Made by a program: the position numbers and the translations under genes
Shown: positions 18,340 to 26,618 of the stretch, piece after piece
Numbering within the stretch: position 1 is the stretch's first letter
Layout: the number at the start of each line of letters is the position of its first letter
Assembly: GCF_039543645.1 (NCBI RefSeq)
Contig: NZ_BAABKD010000009.1
Coordinates: 310,001 to 374,000 of the forward strand
Direction: 5' to 3'
Length of the DNA: 64,000 bases
Origin: Paenalcaligenes hermetiae
GTDB lineage: Bacteria > Pseudomonadota > Gammaproteobacteria > Burkholderiales > Burkholderiaceae_B
Notes under the pieces: generated by a model
Seen by the model: the letters and a program-made list of their open reading frames with translations, nothing else
Database searches by the model: none
Told to the model about the DNA's origin: nothing

Positions 18340-18449
18340 CACTACGCTTGGCTTCTGCGGCCAAGCCTTAGACCTAGTCTTTTATAAGATTAGGTAATAT
18401 CAAAAGAAAAACGAGTTATTATTAAAACACGTATTGCAAATCATTATTA

Positions 18450-18896
18450 TTACTTTTTAGCAAAAAAGAATATCAGCAAGCCGGATAGAATCAACCCTAC
18501 CCCTACGATTTTTTGCCAGTTAATCACGCGCACAGGCATATGAAACAAGCCAAATGAGTCAATAATTAACCCAAAAACCAACTGGCCTAAAATCATAAAA
18601 AACAGCATGTTTGCCACACCCAATTTGGGTGCTAAAAACACACTAGAAAAAACCAACCCAGCACCAAGCAGCCCACCAATCAGCTGCCACCAGGGCTGAG
18701 CAGGAATCTGTCCTAAGGCCTGAAAAAGCTGCCCTTTGGCTAAAGCCAAAAAAAACAATAATACGGTGCCCGAAGCAAAAGACCAAAAAGCAGCATACAA
18801 GGGCTGCGCGAATAGTGCTTTGCCTAGCTGTGAGTTCACGGCTGCCTGCATCGCCATGCCAGCACCAGCACTAAAGGCCATAATTAAATACCACAT
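18450..18896 (-). CDS. YdcZ/DUF606-family DMT transporter
   Basis: A 148-aa inner-membrane protein with five hydrophobic segments, matching the short DUF606 (YdcZ) branch of the drug/metabolite transporter superfamily, whose members are half-size and probably work as dimers. The conserved MAFSAGAGMAMQAAVNSQLG opening and the PWWQLIGGLLGAG segment are characteristic. The ATG at 18896 is chosen over one 18 codons upstream because the protein then begins at the first helix, with GAGAAG nearby. It follows apt on the minus strand but is separated by a terminator hairpin. The substrate is unknown. Confidence 0.82.
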   Translation of the reverse strand: MWYLIMAFSAGAGMAMQAAVNSQLGKALFAQPLYAAFWSFASGTVLLFFLALAKGQLFQALGQIPAQPWWQLIGGLLGAGLVFSSVFLAPKLGVANMLFFMILGQLVFGLIIDSFGLFHMPVRVINWQKIVGVGLILSGLLIFFFAKK

Positions 18897-18910
18897 CGTC
18901 TTCTCAAGTG

Positions 18911-18938
18911 AAAAAAAGCAGCTGGGTGCGCTGCTTTT
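18911..18938 (-). terminator. Intrinsic terminator after apt
   Basis: AAAAGCAGC (18914-18922) and GCTGCTTTT (18930-18938) form a 9-bp stem with a 7-base loop. On the minus strand the 3' arm runs into seven T's, 13 bases past the apt stop. Confidence 0.8.
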
Positions 18939-18950
18939 ATCTGTGTTCAT

Positions 18951-19514
18951 TTACCCTTGATTACCTGGATCGTCCTCGTGATAGGTACAGACGGTATATA
19001 CTGGTAAGCCTGCATCCTTTACGGCTTGTGAACCACCCAGATCGGGTAAGTCAATAATCGCCGCGGCTTCTACCGTATTTGCACCAAGGCGTTGTAATAA
19101 ACGAGAAGCAGCCACCATCGTGCCACCCGTAGCGATCAAGTCATCAATTAATAATACACGCTGTCCAGGGCGTACTGAATCGGTGTGGATTTCAACCGAA
19201 GCATTGCCATACTCTAAAGAGTAATCCTCTACCACGGTTTGATAAGGAAGCTTCCCCTTTTTACGTACGGGAATAAAGCCTAGGTTTAGTTCGTAAGCCA
19301 AAACAGAGCCTACAATAAAACCACGTGCATCAATGCCGGCGATCAAGTCTAGTCGTTGCCGCATATAGCGATACACAAACAAGTCAATTAAGACCCGAAA
19401 AGATTGCGGGTCCTGTAAAACAGGGGTGATGTCTCTAAACGTCACACCGGGTTTGGGCCAATTGGGCACACTGCGTATGGTTTGACGGATATAGTCGGCG
19501 GGATCGGTATGCAT
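18951..19514 (-). CDS. apt: Adenine phosphoribosyltransferase
   Basis: Purine salvage enzyme that makes AMP from adenine and PRPP; 187 aa, cytosolic. The PRPP-binding motif is VLLIDDLIATGGT, preceded by the family segments PNWPKPGVTFRDITP, GIDARGFIVG and RKKGKLPYQTV. The ATG at 19514 gives the normal family length; a longer frame starting at 19571 adds a hydrophobic non-homologous stretch that runs into the preceding gene's 3' spacer. Shine-Dalgarno match is weak. It lies downstream of the cytochrome bd operon on the same strand and ends at its own terminator. Confidence 0.94.
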   Translation of the reverse strand: MHTDPADYIRQTIRSVPNWPKPGVTFRDITPVLQDPQSFRVLIDLFVYRYMRQRLDLIAGIDARGFIVGSVLAYELNLGFIPVRKKGKLPYQTVVEDYSLEYGNASVEIHTDSVRPGQRVLLIDDLIATGGTMVAASRLLQRLGANTVEAAAIIDLPDLGGSQAVKDAGLPVYTVCTYHEDDPGNQG

Positions 19515-19532
19515 AGCAGAAGTAATAACCAC

Positions 19533-19562
19533 AAAAAAAGCCCAAGCGCCCCATGCGCCTGT
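19533..19562 (-). terminator. Possible weak terminator of the cyd operon
   Basis: On the minus strand, between cydC and apt, a short GCGC stem (19546-19549 with 19555-19558) is flanked by GCC/GGC pairing and followed by seven T's. The stem is short, so readthrough into apt is plausible. Confidence 0.35.
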
Positions 19563-19601
19563 GGCATACAAGCAAGTTTACACAAAAGCGAGCCAAAGCA
19601 C

Positions 19602-21269
19602 CTAATTTGTCGTGTTCTCGTCGAGAAATAGTTGACGATCACGTAACACGTAATTTTGATCCACCACACCAGCAGGCAAATCCGCATGGGTAACAATAAT
19701 TACCGTGCGCTCTGCTGCCACCCGGTGTAAGTCTTTGAGCCAGGCTTGCGCTGTGAGGCGATCTAAACCTGCTGTGGGCTCATCAAGCAGCCATACGGAC
19801 GCTTTGGACAGCAGCACACGCGCTAAGCTCAAACGCCGTATTTGCCCAGTGGATAGCGTGTTGCCACCCTCCCCCACCCAGGCGTCTAAACCACCGAGTG
19901 CTTTCACATGCTCTGCCAAGCGCACCTGCGCTAAGACCTGCCATAAACGCGCGTCATCGGCGTTGGGCTGCGCCAAGAGCAAATTGTGTCGAATCGTTCC
20001 CATAAACACAGGCGAGTGTTGTGACAACAGGGCAAAACGCTCGTAGAGCTGGGCTAAAGGAACTTGAGCTACATCCACCCCGCCATAAGTGATACGACCT
20101 GAGCGTAACGGCTGCACGCGCATCAAAGCCATAAGCAAAGTGGTTTTACCGGTGCCACTCACCCCCCGAATTGCAATGCGTTGCCCTTGCTCTAAGGATA
20201 ACTGCACAGACTGTAGAACAGGGGTTTTATCATACGCAACCGTTACCTGATCCAATACCAAACTCCCTGTCTGAGGTAATGGTACCGCTGCCGCATCCGT
20301 TGGTGCTATGGGGGCAGGTGCTAAATCACGCAGACGTTGAGCCGCCCCTTGTACAGCGCCTAGGCTTGATGCGCCACGCATAATTGGCCCTATGACCTCG
20401 AATAAGCCCATGGCGCCTAACAACAGTCCCACCCAAATCGGGGCCGCTAGCTCTGCTTGCGCATGGGCCTCTGCGCCTAGCCATAATAAGACCAAAACAA
20501 AGATCCCCATCAACAGCTGTTGTAATAACGTACCCCAGCTACCCGCATTTGCCACCCGCTTTTGCGCTTGCGCTAACCGCAATCCAATCTGCTCAAACTG
20601 TGCCTGCGCTTGCCCGCTCATACCAAAAACCAAAATATCGGTATGCGCAGCAATCGCATCATGAGCCAAAGCGCGTAAATCCGCATGTGTTTTTTGCGCC
20701 TCTAGACCCGCTTTGGCGGTGCGTCGAGCTAAAAGATAAGGCAGTACAGCCGCTGCTAACAATAACACCACGAGCAGCACCCACCCCATCAAAGGAAGCG
20801 CCATGCCCATGAGCAAGCTAAATACCCCGCCAGCAATCAAAGCCGTAAAAGCGGGAGCAATAATCAACAAAAAGAAAGTATCTAAACGCTCAATATCATG
20901 AATTAACCGTGCAACCAAATCGCCATCGCGATACTGAGCGAGTTGCGCCGGTGTCAGCGTGGCCAAATGGGCAAAACTACGGGTTCGAATCTCGGCTTGT
21001 AAATCCAACGTCACCCTGTGGCCAACAACACGCTCTGCATATCGTGATGCAATCCGCCACATCGACAACCCCCGCACTAATGCTGAGGGAGCAAATAAAT
21101 TAAAGGTTAAGGTAGTACCTGCTAAAAAAGCACCCGTTAAAAACCAACCTGAAACCGCTAATAAACCCACCCCAGCAAACACCGTAGAGAGCGCCAGCAA
21201 TAAGGCAAACAAACTCAACCGCCAATGCGCTTTTAACCAAGGCCCCGCTAATTGCCACCAAAATCTCAC
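19602..21269 (-). CDS. cydC: Heterodimeric thiol/heme-linked ABC exporter subunit CydC
   Basis: Membrane-plus-ATPase half of the CydDC exporter required to assemble cytochrome bd; 555 aa. Six hydrophobic helices fill residues about 15-300, followed by an ATPase domain with Walker A (GVSGTGKTT), Walker B (VWLLDEPTAGLD) and an ABC signature that reads LSTGQ instead of LSGGQ. A long A/P-rich linker joins the domains. The ATG at 21269 overlaps the cydD stop by four bases, so the partners are translationally coupled. Downstream is apt. The degenerate signature is a mild oddity but is tolerated in heterodimeric exporters. Confidence 0.94.
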   Translation of the reverse strand: MRFWWQLAGPWLKAHWRLSLFALLLALSTVFAGVGLLAVSGWFLTGAFLAGTTLTFNLFAPSALVRGLSMWRIASRYAERVVGHRVTLDLQAEIRTRSFAHLATLTPAQLAQYRDGDLVARLIHDIERLDTFFLLIIAPAFTALIAGGVFSLLMGMALPLMGWVLLVVLLLAAAVLPYLLARRTAKAGLEAQKTHADLRALAHDAIAAHTDILVFGMSGQAQAQFEQIGLRLAQAQKRVANAGSWGTLLQQLLMGIFVLVLLWLGAEAHAQAELAAPIWVGLLLGAMGLFEVIGPIMRGASSLGAVQGAAQRLRDLAPAPIAPTDAAAVPLPQTGSLVLDQVTVAYDKTPVLQSVQLSLEQGQRIAIRGVSGTGKTTLLMALMRVQPLRSGRITYGGVDVAQVPLAQLYERFALLSQHSPVFMGTIRHNLLLAQPNADDARLWQVLAQVRLAEHVKALGGLDAWVGEGGNTLSTGQIRRLSLARVLLSKASVWLLDEPTAGLDRLTAQAWLKDLHRVAAERTVIIVTHADLPAGVVDQNYVLRDRQLFLDENTTN

Positions 21270-22984
21270 GCTTCACCCTCTTTGATACGATGTAGCTGTT
21301 GATCCTGTAACTGCCAAATATGTGTAAACGACCGAGCAAGCGTCTCATCATGCGTGGCCACAAATAAGGCACGACCTTTAGAAAAGGCAAAAATAGCTTC
21401 TAGTACCGCGTCTCGGGTGCTTTCATCCAAATAAGCCGTTGGCTCATCAAGAAAAATGCATTTAGGATCGGTTAAGAACAGCCGCGCCAAAGCCAATCGG
21501 TGCGCCTGCCCACCAGAAACACCATGCCCTCGGGTCCCCAACACCGTATCTAACCCCGATGCTAAGCCTCGCACAAAGTCCGCCGCCTGCGCTTGGGCTA
21601 ATGCGGCCCACAACTGCTCATCCGTTGCCTGTGGATTCACCTGACGTAAAAACTGAGCAATAGACCCCAAACCAATAAAAGGCTGCTGACCAATTAATAC
21701 AGCTTGTCCCGCGTCAAAATAATGCGTGATCTGACCGGTGGCATAGGGGCGTAAGCCTAGAAGCGTTTCTAATAACGTCGTTTTACCAATCCCGCTTGCT
21801 CCCATCAGCGCCACCGGCTGATCGATATAAAGACAAAAATCACTAGGCTGTAATAACACATGCCCTTGTGGCGTTTGTACTGCCAACCGCCGCGCTGACA
21901 ACACCACATCTGTATCAGTAGTGCTTTCAACCTGTACCACCGGTGACACGGTAGGCAGGGGTGGCGCATTATCCAACGCAGGCAACTGAGAATAAAGCTG
22001 CTGTAGCCCATGTACTGCGGCCTTGGCGGTAGCACGATCATGATAGCTAGCAGCCATCTGTCGCAAAGGGTTATAGACCTCGGGGGCTAACAGCAAACAA
22101 AATAATCCATGCTGTAAGGTGTAGCCTGAAAAATGTTCCCCCAGCATCCCTAGATAACTTAGACCGATATAAACCGCCACCCCAGCCACCCCTAATGCCG
22201 CAAATAACTCCAGCACAGCGGAAGAGAGGAAAGCAATGCGTAATACCTTCATGGTGGTTTGACTTAAGCGTTGGCTCGCTGAACGTATAGACGCCACCTC
22301 GTCTTGTGTACGCCCTAACAACGCCAAGGTAAATAAGCCACGTATTCGATCGGCAAACACCCCTGACAAACGACTTAATACCTGCTGATGTTTTTGATTA
22401 GCCGCCTCGGCACGCATACCAATTAATGCCATAAATAAAGGTATCAAAGGCGCACTAATCAAAAACAACAAGGCCACAACCCAGTCGACCGGGATCACAA
22501 CAATAGCAAAAGCTAACGGTAAAAAGACAGCAGAGATGGTAGCGGGCAAAAACCGCTGCAAATACCCATCTAAGGCTTGCACCTGGTCAAGAATAGCCAC
22601 GGCAAGTGAGCCTGCAGGCGTTTGTTTACTCCATGCTGGACCACGCGCTAAAAGCTGGGCAAAAAACTGTTGACGCAACTGCTGCTTAATATGCTCTGAA
22701 GCATAACTACCAGCACGCTCTCCGGACCAAAGCAAAATGGCTCGCAAAGCAATCAAAGCAGCAATTAACACCATTTGCCCTAGTAAGTCCGCAGGGACAA
22801 CAGATAAACGAATGGCTTGGTCTAAGGTCTGAGCCAAAAACCAAGCCTGTAAAACCAAGACCCCTCCGGCCACCAAGGGCGCAAGAATCGCCCATAACAT
22901 GGCAGCCGGGGCTATACGCCACAAGCTAGATAACCAGCGACGCTGTATAGCCGTTTCCGAAGAAGAAGGAGCTTTTGTTGTCAT
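21266..22984 (-). CDS. cydD: Heterodimeric thiol/heme-linked ABC exporter subunit CydD
   Basis: Partner of CydC in the inner membrane, needed for cytochrome bd maturation and periplasmic redox balance; 572 aa. The transmembrane domain occupies about residues 20-320; the ATPase domain has Walker A (GASGIGKTT), an intact ABC signature (VSGGQAHRL), Walker B (CIFLDEPTAYLD) and the switch histidine in VATHDE. It starts 11 bases after the cydX stop and overlaps cydC by four bases, giving the order cydA-cydB-cydX-cydD-cydC. Confidence 0.94.
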   Translation of the reverse strand: MTTKAPSSSETAIQRRWLSSLWRIAPAAMLWAILAPLVAGGVLVLQAWFLAQTLDQAIRLSVVPADLLGQMVLIAALIALRAILLWSGERAGSYASEHIKQQLRQQFFAQLLARGPAWSKQTPAGSLAVAILDQVQALDGYLQRFLPATISAVFLPLAFAIVVIPVDWVVALLFLISAPLIPLFMALIGMRAEAANQKHQQVLSRLSGVFADRIRGLFTLALLGRTQDEVASIRSASQRLSQTTMKVLRIAFLSSAVLELFAALGVAGVAVYIGLSYLGMLGEHFSGYTLQHGLFCLLLAPEVYNPLRQMAASYHDRATAKAAVHGLQQLYSQLPALDNAPPLPTVSPVVQVESTTDTDVVLSARRLAVQTPQGHVLLQPSDFCLYIDQPVALMGASGIGKTTLLETLLGLRPYATGQITHYFDAGQAVLIGQQPFIGLGSIAQFLRQVNPQATDEQLWAALAQAQAADFVRGLASGLDTVLGTRGHGVSGGQAHRLALARLFLTDPKCIFLDEPTAYLDESTRDAVLEAIFAFSKGRALFVATHDETLARSFTHIWQLQDQQLHRIKEGEA

Positions 22985-22995
22985 AACAGCAATAA

Positions 22996-23115
22996 CTAGG
23001 GGTTGTTTGCTGCTTTTTCTTTAGCATCCGTCACGCGCAGTTCAAACCACATGGCGTTCAGAATGGAAAAAGCACATGCTAAACCCAAACCTAAAATCCA
23101 AGAAAAATACCACAT
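22996..23115 (-). CDS. cydX: Cytochrome bd small subunit CydX
   Basis: A 39-aa single-pass inner-membrane peptide that stabilises the heme groups of cytochrome bd oxidase. It begins MWYFSWILGLGLA and continues with a hydrophobic helix to about residue 24, ending with a charged tail (ELRVTDAKEKAANNP); the MWYFxWILG opening is the hallmark of CydX. AAGGAG lies upstream, overlapping the end of cydB, and the start is 12 bases past the cydB stop. Its placement between cydB and cydD completes the operon. The gene is easily missed by length cut-offs. Confidence 0.95.
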   Translation of the reverse strand: MWYFSWILGLGLACAFSILNAMWFELRVTDAKEKAANNP

Positions 23116-23127
23116 TGTTAGAACTCC

Positions 23128-24288
23128 TTAATAAGCGTGAGGGGCGTCGTTAACAGTTTCGGCAGTGACCTTACCACGCATCACACGGTATACCCACGAG
23201 GTATAAGCAATAATTAAAGGTAAAAACACCGCTGTAATTAACAACATAACCCACAGGGTGAAATGACTGGCAGACGCATCAAAAATCGTCAAACTTGCGC
23301 CAGGCTCTAAGGAGGATGGCAGCAAGAACGGATACGTGGAAAAGCCAAAAGTCAAAATCACACCGGCGATGCTCAACGAGGACATGACGACCGCGGTTAA
23401 CCCACCACGGCCAACCAACGCCATGGCCAGTACAGCACCTACCACACCCAGCACAGGGGCAATCCATGCCAGAGGGGTAGCACTGTAAATATTCATCCAT
23501 GCGCCAGCTTGGGCAGAAATGGCTTTAGCATCTAAGAGGGGATTGGATGCTTCATTTGCAGGGATGAGGTTGGTATCCATGACATAACCGGTAACGGCCG
23601 ATGCTATCCACACGCCACCGATTACAAACAACACAATCACAGCGATGCCAGACCATACCGCCCAACGCTTAGATAAACGTGCCACATCGCCTTCGGTCTT
23701 CCAGCCCAAAACTACTGCACCTTGGAGTAGCATCATGGCAATACTCAGCACCCCACACAACAGAGCAAAAGGCTGGAACAACCCAAAGAAACTGCCTTCA
23801 TAAACAGGGCGTAAAGTATCTGGTTCGAAGCGGAAAGGTACCCCTAACATGACGTTACCAATCGCCACACCAAATACCAGAGCCGCCACAAAGCCGGTTA
23901 AACACCACGTTATATCCCAGTTTTGGCGCCATTTTACTGATGTCAGCTTACTGCGATATTTGATAGCCACAGGACGTAAAATCAGGGCTACCAATAACAA
24001 CATCATGGCTAAATAAAAGCCAGAAAAAGACATGGCATACAACAGAGGCCACGCGGCAAACACCACACCACCGGCTAGAATCAACCACACTTGGTTGCCT
24101 TCCCAGACAGGACCGATCACGTTGTAGAGGACGCGGCGCTCATCGTCCGTTTTTGCAACAAAAGGCAAGAGCATCGCCACGCCCAAGTCCGCACCGTCCA
24201 TCACCGTAAAGGCAATGAGCAACACACCTAACAGCAACCACCAAATGTGGCGCATGGTGTCGTAATCAAACAGAATTAACGATTCCAT
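23128..24288 (-). CDS. cydB: Cytochrome bd ubiquinol oxidase subunit II
   Basis: Membrane subunit II of the high-affinity quinol oxidase; 386 aa with about nine hydrophobic helices. The opening MRHIWWLLLGVLLIAFTVMDGADLGVA and the GPVWEGNQVWLILAGG segment are diagnostic of CydB. AAGGAG lies in the gap after cydA, about seven bases before the ATG. It is 12 bases downstream of cydA and followed closely by cydX. Confidence 0.97.
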   Translation of the reverse strand: MESLILFDYDTMRHIWWLLLGVLLIAFTVMDGADLGVAMLLPFVAKTDDERRVLYNVIGPVWEGNQVWLILAGGVVFAAWPLLYAMSFSGFYLAMMLLLVALILRPVAIKYRSKLTSVKWRQNWDITWCLTGFVAALVFGVAIGNVMLGVPFRFEPDTLRPVYEGSFFGLFQPFALLCGVLSIAMMLLQGAVVLGWKTEGDVARLSKRWAVWSGIAVIVLFVIGGVWIASAVTGYVMDTNLIPANEASNPLLDAKAISAQAGAWMNIYSATPLAWIAPVLGVVGAVLAMALVGRGGLTAVVMSSLSIAGVILTFGFSTYPFLLPSSLEPGASLTIFDASASHFTLWVMLLITAVFLPLIIAYTSWVYRVMRGKVTAETVNDAPHAY

Positions 24289-24300
24289 TTTTTTCGCTCC

Positions 24301-25869
24301 TTATTTAGCGGCAACTGCGCTAGCAGCAAAATCATTTGCTGGGGATTTTGGGTCTTCATCCGGACCTTGGCGTACAGCATGCAGCATCACTTTAATACCT
24401 AGCAAGGCCAAAACACTGTATAAGCCAATAAAGATGGCCAAGCTAATCGCTAAGTCGGCCACGCTCAAGCCAGAGGCTGCATAATAAGTCGGCAAGACCC
24501 CCTCGATAATCCATGGCTGGCGACCAAATTCGGCCACAAACCACCCACACTCCACCGCAATCCACGGCAAGGGGATCGTAAACACAGCCAATTTAAGAAA
24601 ACGTGGCGATACGGTAAGGCGATCTTTGGCGGCCAAGTAAAACGCCACAATAAAGAAGCCAATGAAATAAAACCCTAGAGCCACCATAATACGGAAGGTC
24701 CAGAATAAGGGGGCAACCTGAGGCACGGTATCCCATGCGGCTTGAGCAATATGCGCATCGGTGGCCTCATTCAGATCCTCTACATAGCGCTTCAAGAGCA
24801 AGGCATAACCTAAGTCTTTCCAATACTCATCAAACACAGCTTGTGCTTGCGTATCGGTTTTGTCTGCTCGTAAAACCTGTAAGGCATTGTAGGCATCAAT
24901 ACCGTGAGCAATACGAATTTTTGCATGCTCAACGAGATCATTAATCCCTAACATAGGCGTTGTTAAGGAACGCGTTCCGATAATCCCCATGGCCCAAGGA
25001 ATCTCTAAAGCAAAATCATTGCGTCGAGCTTCTTGGTTAGGAATTGCGATGACGTTAAAGTTAGCAGGCGCAGGCTCAGTTTCCCACATGGATTCCATGG
25101 CGGCGATTTTCATCTGCTGATGCTCTGTGCTTAAATAGCCGCTCTCATCACCTAACACCACAACAGAAAGCGAACCCGCTAGGCCAAAGCTTGCCGCTAC
25201 CACCATAGAACGGCGTGCGAGCTCAATATGACGGCCACGCAACACATACCAAGCGCTTACCCCTAGTACAAAAATAGAAGCCAGCACATAGCCAGAGCTT
25301 ACCGTATGAACAAATTTCGCTTGAGCTACGGGATTAAAAATCACCGCCGCAAAATCGTTCATTTCCATACGCATGGTATGAGGATTAAAGTAAGCACCAA
25401 CGGGATTCTGCATCCAACCGTTCGCAATTAAAATCCAAAGCGCCGAAAAATTTGCACCGATTGCAACCAACCAGGTCACAATCAAGTGCGCCACTTTGGA
25501 TAAGCGATTCCAGCCAAAGAAAAACAGCCCAATAAAAGTGGCTTCCATAAAGAAGGCCATCAGCCCTTCTACCGCTAGGGGGGCCCCGAAAATATCCCCT
25601 ACGTAATGACTATAGTAGGACCAGTTCATCCCAAACTGGAACTCCATCACCACCCCGGTCGCCACCCCAACGGCAAAGTTAATGCCAAAGAGTTTGCCCC
25701 AGAACATGGTCATGCGACGCCAGATGTCCTTACCGGTCATCACGTAGACGCTTTCCATAATCGCCAGTAAAAAGGCGAGCCCTAATGTAAGCGGCACGAA
25801 TATAAAGTGAAACATCGCTGTCAATGCAAACTGCAAGCGCGACAGCGTAACCACATCAAGATCTATCAT
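24301..25869 (-). CDS. cydA: Cytochrome bd ubiquinol oxidase subunit I
   Basis: Heme-carrying catalytic subunit that oxidises quinol and reduces oxygen to water; 522 aa, inner membrane. H21 (MFHFIF) matches the heme b595 ligand, the histidine of KFVHTVSSGY matches the heme b558 ligand H186, and the segment GWFVAEFGRQPWI is conserved. The quinol-binding Q-loop is long (about residues 250-390), as in E. coli CydA (the L subfamily). The ATG overlaps the regulator's stop by four bases, so cydA is the first structural gene of an operon led by its putative regulator. Confidence 0.97.
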   Translation of the reverse strand: MIDLDVVTLSRLQFALTAMFHFIFVPLTLGLAFLLAIMESVYVMTGKDIWRRMTMFWGKLFGINFAVGVATGVVMEFQFGMNWSYYSHYVGDIFGAPLAVEGLMAFFMEATFIGLFFFGWNRLSKVAHLIVTWLVAIGANFSALWILIANGWMQNPVGAYFNPHTMRMEMNDFAAVIFNPVAQAKFVHTVSSGYVLASIFVLGVSAWYVLRGRHIELARRSMVVAASFGLAGSLSVVVLGDESGYLSTEHQQMKIAAMESMWETEPAPANFNVIAIPNQEARRNDFALEIPWAMGIIGTRSLTTPMLGINDLVEHAKIRIAHGIDAYNALQVLRADKTDTQAQAVFDEYWKDLGYALLLKRYVEDLNEATDAHIAQAAWDTVPQVAPLFWTFRIMVALGFYFIGFFIVAFYLAAKDRLTVSPRFLKLAVFTIPLPWIAVECGWFVAEFGRQPWIIEGVLPTYYAASGLSVADLAISLAIFIGLYSVLALLGIKVMLHAVRQGPDEDPKSPANDFAASAVAAK

Positions 25870-26432
25870 TTTGATTCTCCCGAACCGACTGATTTACGCA
25901 CTTTATCCGCTACCCCTAATACTTTTTGTACCTTTGAGCCTAAACGCATTAGGCTTTTAATCGTATCAGGAGGTAAACGATGAACCTCATCAAACCAGCT
26001 TGTCGCCAATTCGATTAACTCCAGCATATCGGTGATGCGCTGCTGCCCATATGCCTCTTGCTCGCTCGTAGGCTCCTCTAAAAGTAACCCACGTAATAAA
26101 GTTAATGTTGGATCAATTTCTCTTTTACGCTTTTCCTCGACAAGAACGCGAAAAATCTCCCATACGTCTTTGGGAGTCTCAAAATATTCACGTCTGTCCC
26201 CTACTTTGTGGACCATTTGCACTAAGCGCCATGACTGTAGCTCGCGCAGACTCATGGAAACATTAGAACGCGATATGCCTAATGTTTCCGCAATGTTTTC
26301 CGCGTTAAGTGGCTCGGGAGATAAAAACAACAATGCATAGATTTGGCCGACAGTGCGGTTCACGCCCCATCGCCCCCCCATTTCCCCAAAATGTAAAATA
26401 AAGCGCTCAGCTTGTGGTTCTAATTCCAACAT
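25866..26432 (-). CDS. GbsR/MarR-type transcriptional regulator of the cyd operon
   Basis: A 188-aa winged-helix DNA-binding protein of the GbsR branch of the MarR superfamily. GGRWGVNRTVGQIYALLFLSPEPLNAENIAETLGISRSNVSMSLREL (read here as consecutive blocks) supplies the helix-turn-helix around residues 40-68, followed by the RVGDRR-like wing (HKVGDRREYFE). Confidence 0.85.
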   Translation of the reverse strand: MLELEPQAERFILHFGEMGGRWGVNRTVGQIYALLFLSPEPLNAENIAETLGISRSNVSMSLRELQSWRLVQMVHKVGDRREYFETPKDVWEIFRVLVEEKRKREIDPTLTLLRGLLLEEPTSEQEAYGQQRITDMLELIELATSWFDEVHRLPPDTIKSLMRLGSKVQKVLGVADKVRKSVGSGESK

Positions 26433-26441
26433 TTTTCCAAT

Positions 26442-26459
26442 TTTCAGTAATTACTGAAA
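26442..26459. promoter_or_regulatory. Perfect 18-bp palindrome, candidate operator of the cyd operon
   Basis: TTTCAGTAATTACTGAAA is an uninterrupted perfect palindrome whose edge is 10 bases upstream of the regulator's ATG. It lies downstream of the best -10 sequence, so a bound dimer would block transcription. Autoregulation by the GbsR/MarR-type protein is the inference. Confidence 0.65.
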
Positions 26460-26475
26460 TGACGATACAGTTAGA

Positions 26476-26504
26476 ATCATATCGCTGCTTGACGATTAAA
26501 ACAA
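26476..26504 (-). promoter_or_regulatory. Candidate sigma-70 promoter of the regulator-cydABXDC operon
   Basis: On the minus strand TTGTTT (26499-26504) and TATGAT (26476-26481) are spaced by 17 bases. The -10 box matches five of six consensus bases and the -35 box three of six. The start of transcription would fall near 26469, just ahead of the palindrome. Confidence 0.5.
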
Positions 26505-26618
26505 GATTCGCTAGCTTTTCTCGATAGAAAACGCGCCAAAAAGACCCAAAGTGTCGTGATTTATCCGCTTTAATTGTAAAATTAAGCTATGTAGCTTTAA
26601 TGACAGCCTTATACCTTT

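Noticed and set aside
19602..21269. Degenerate ABC signature (LSTGQ) in CydC as a sign of pseudogenisation
   Set aside because: The frame is intact, all other motifs are present and heterodimeric exporters tolerate one degenerate site.
26571..26591. Partly palindromic GCTTTAATTG...TTAAGC ahead of kdsD
   Set aside because: Only about 14 of 21 positions match its own reverse complement, within the range of AT-rich chance.
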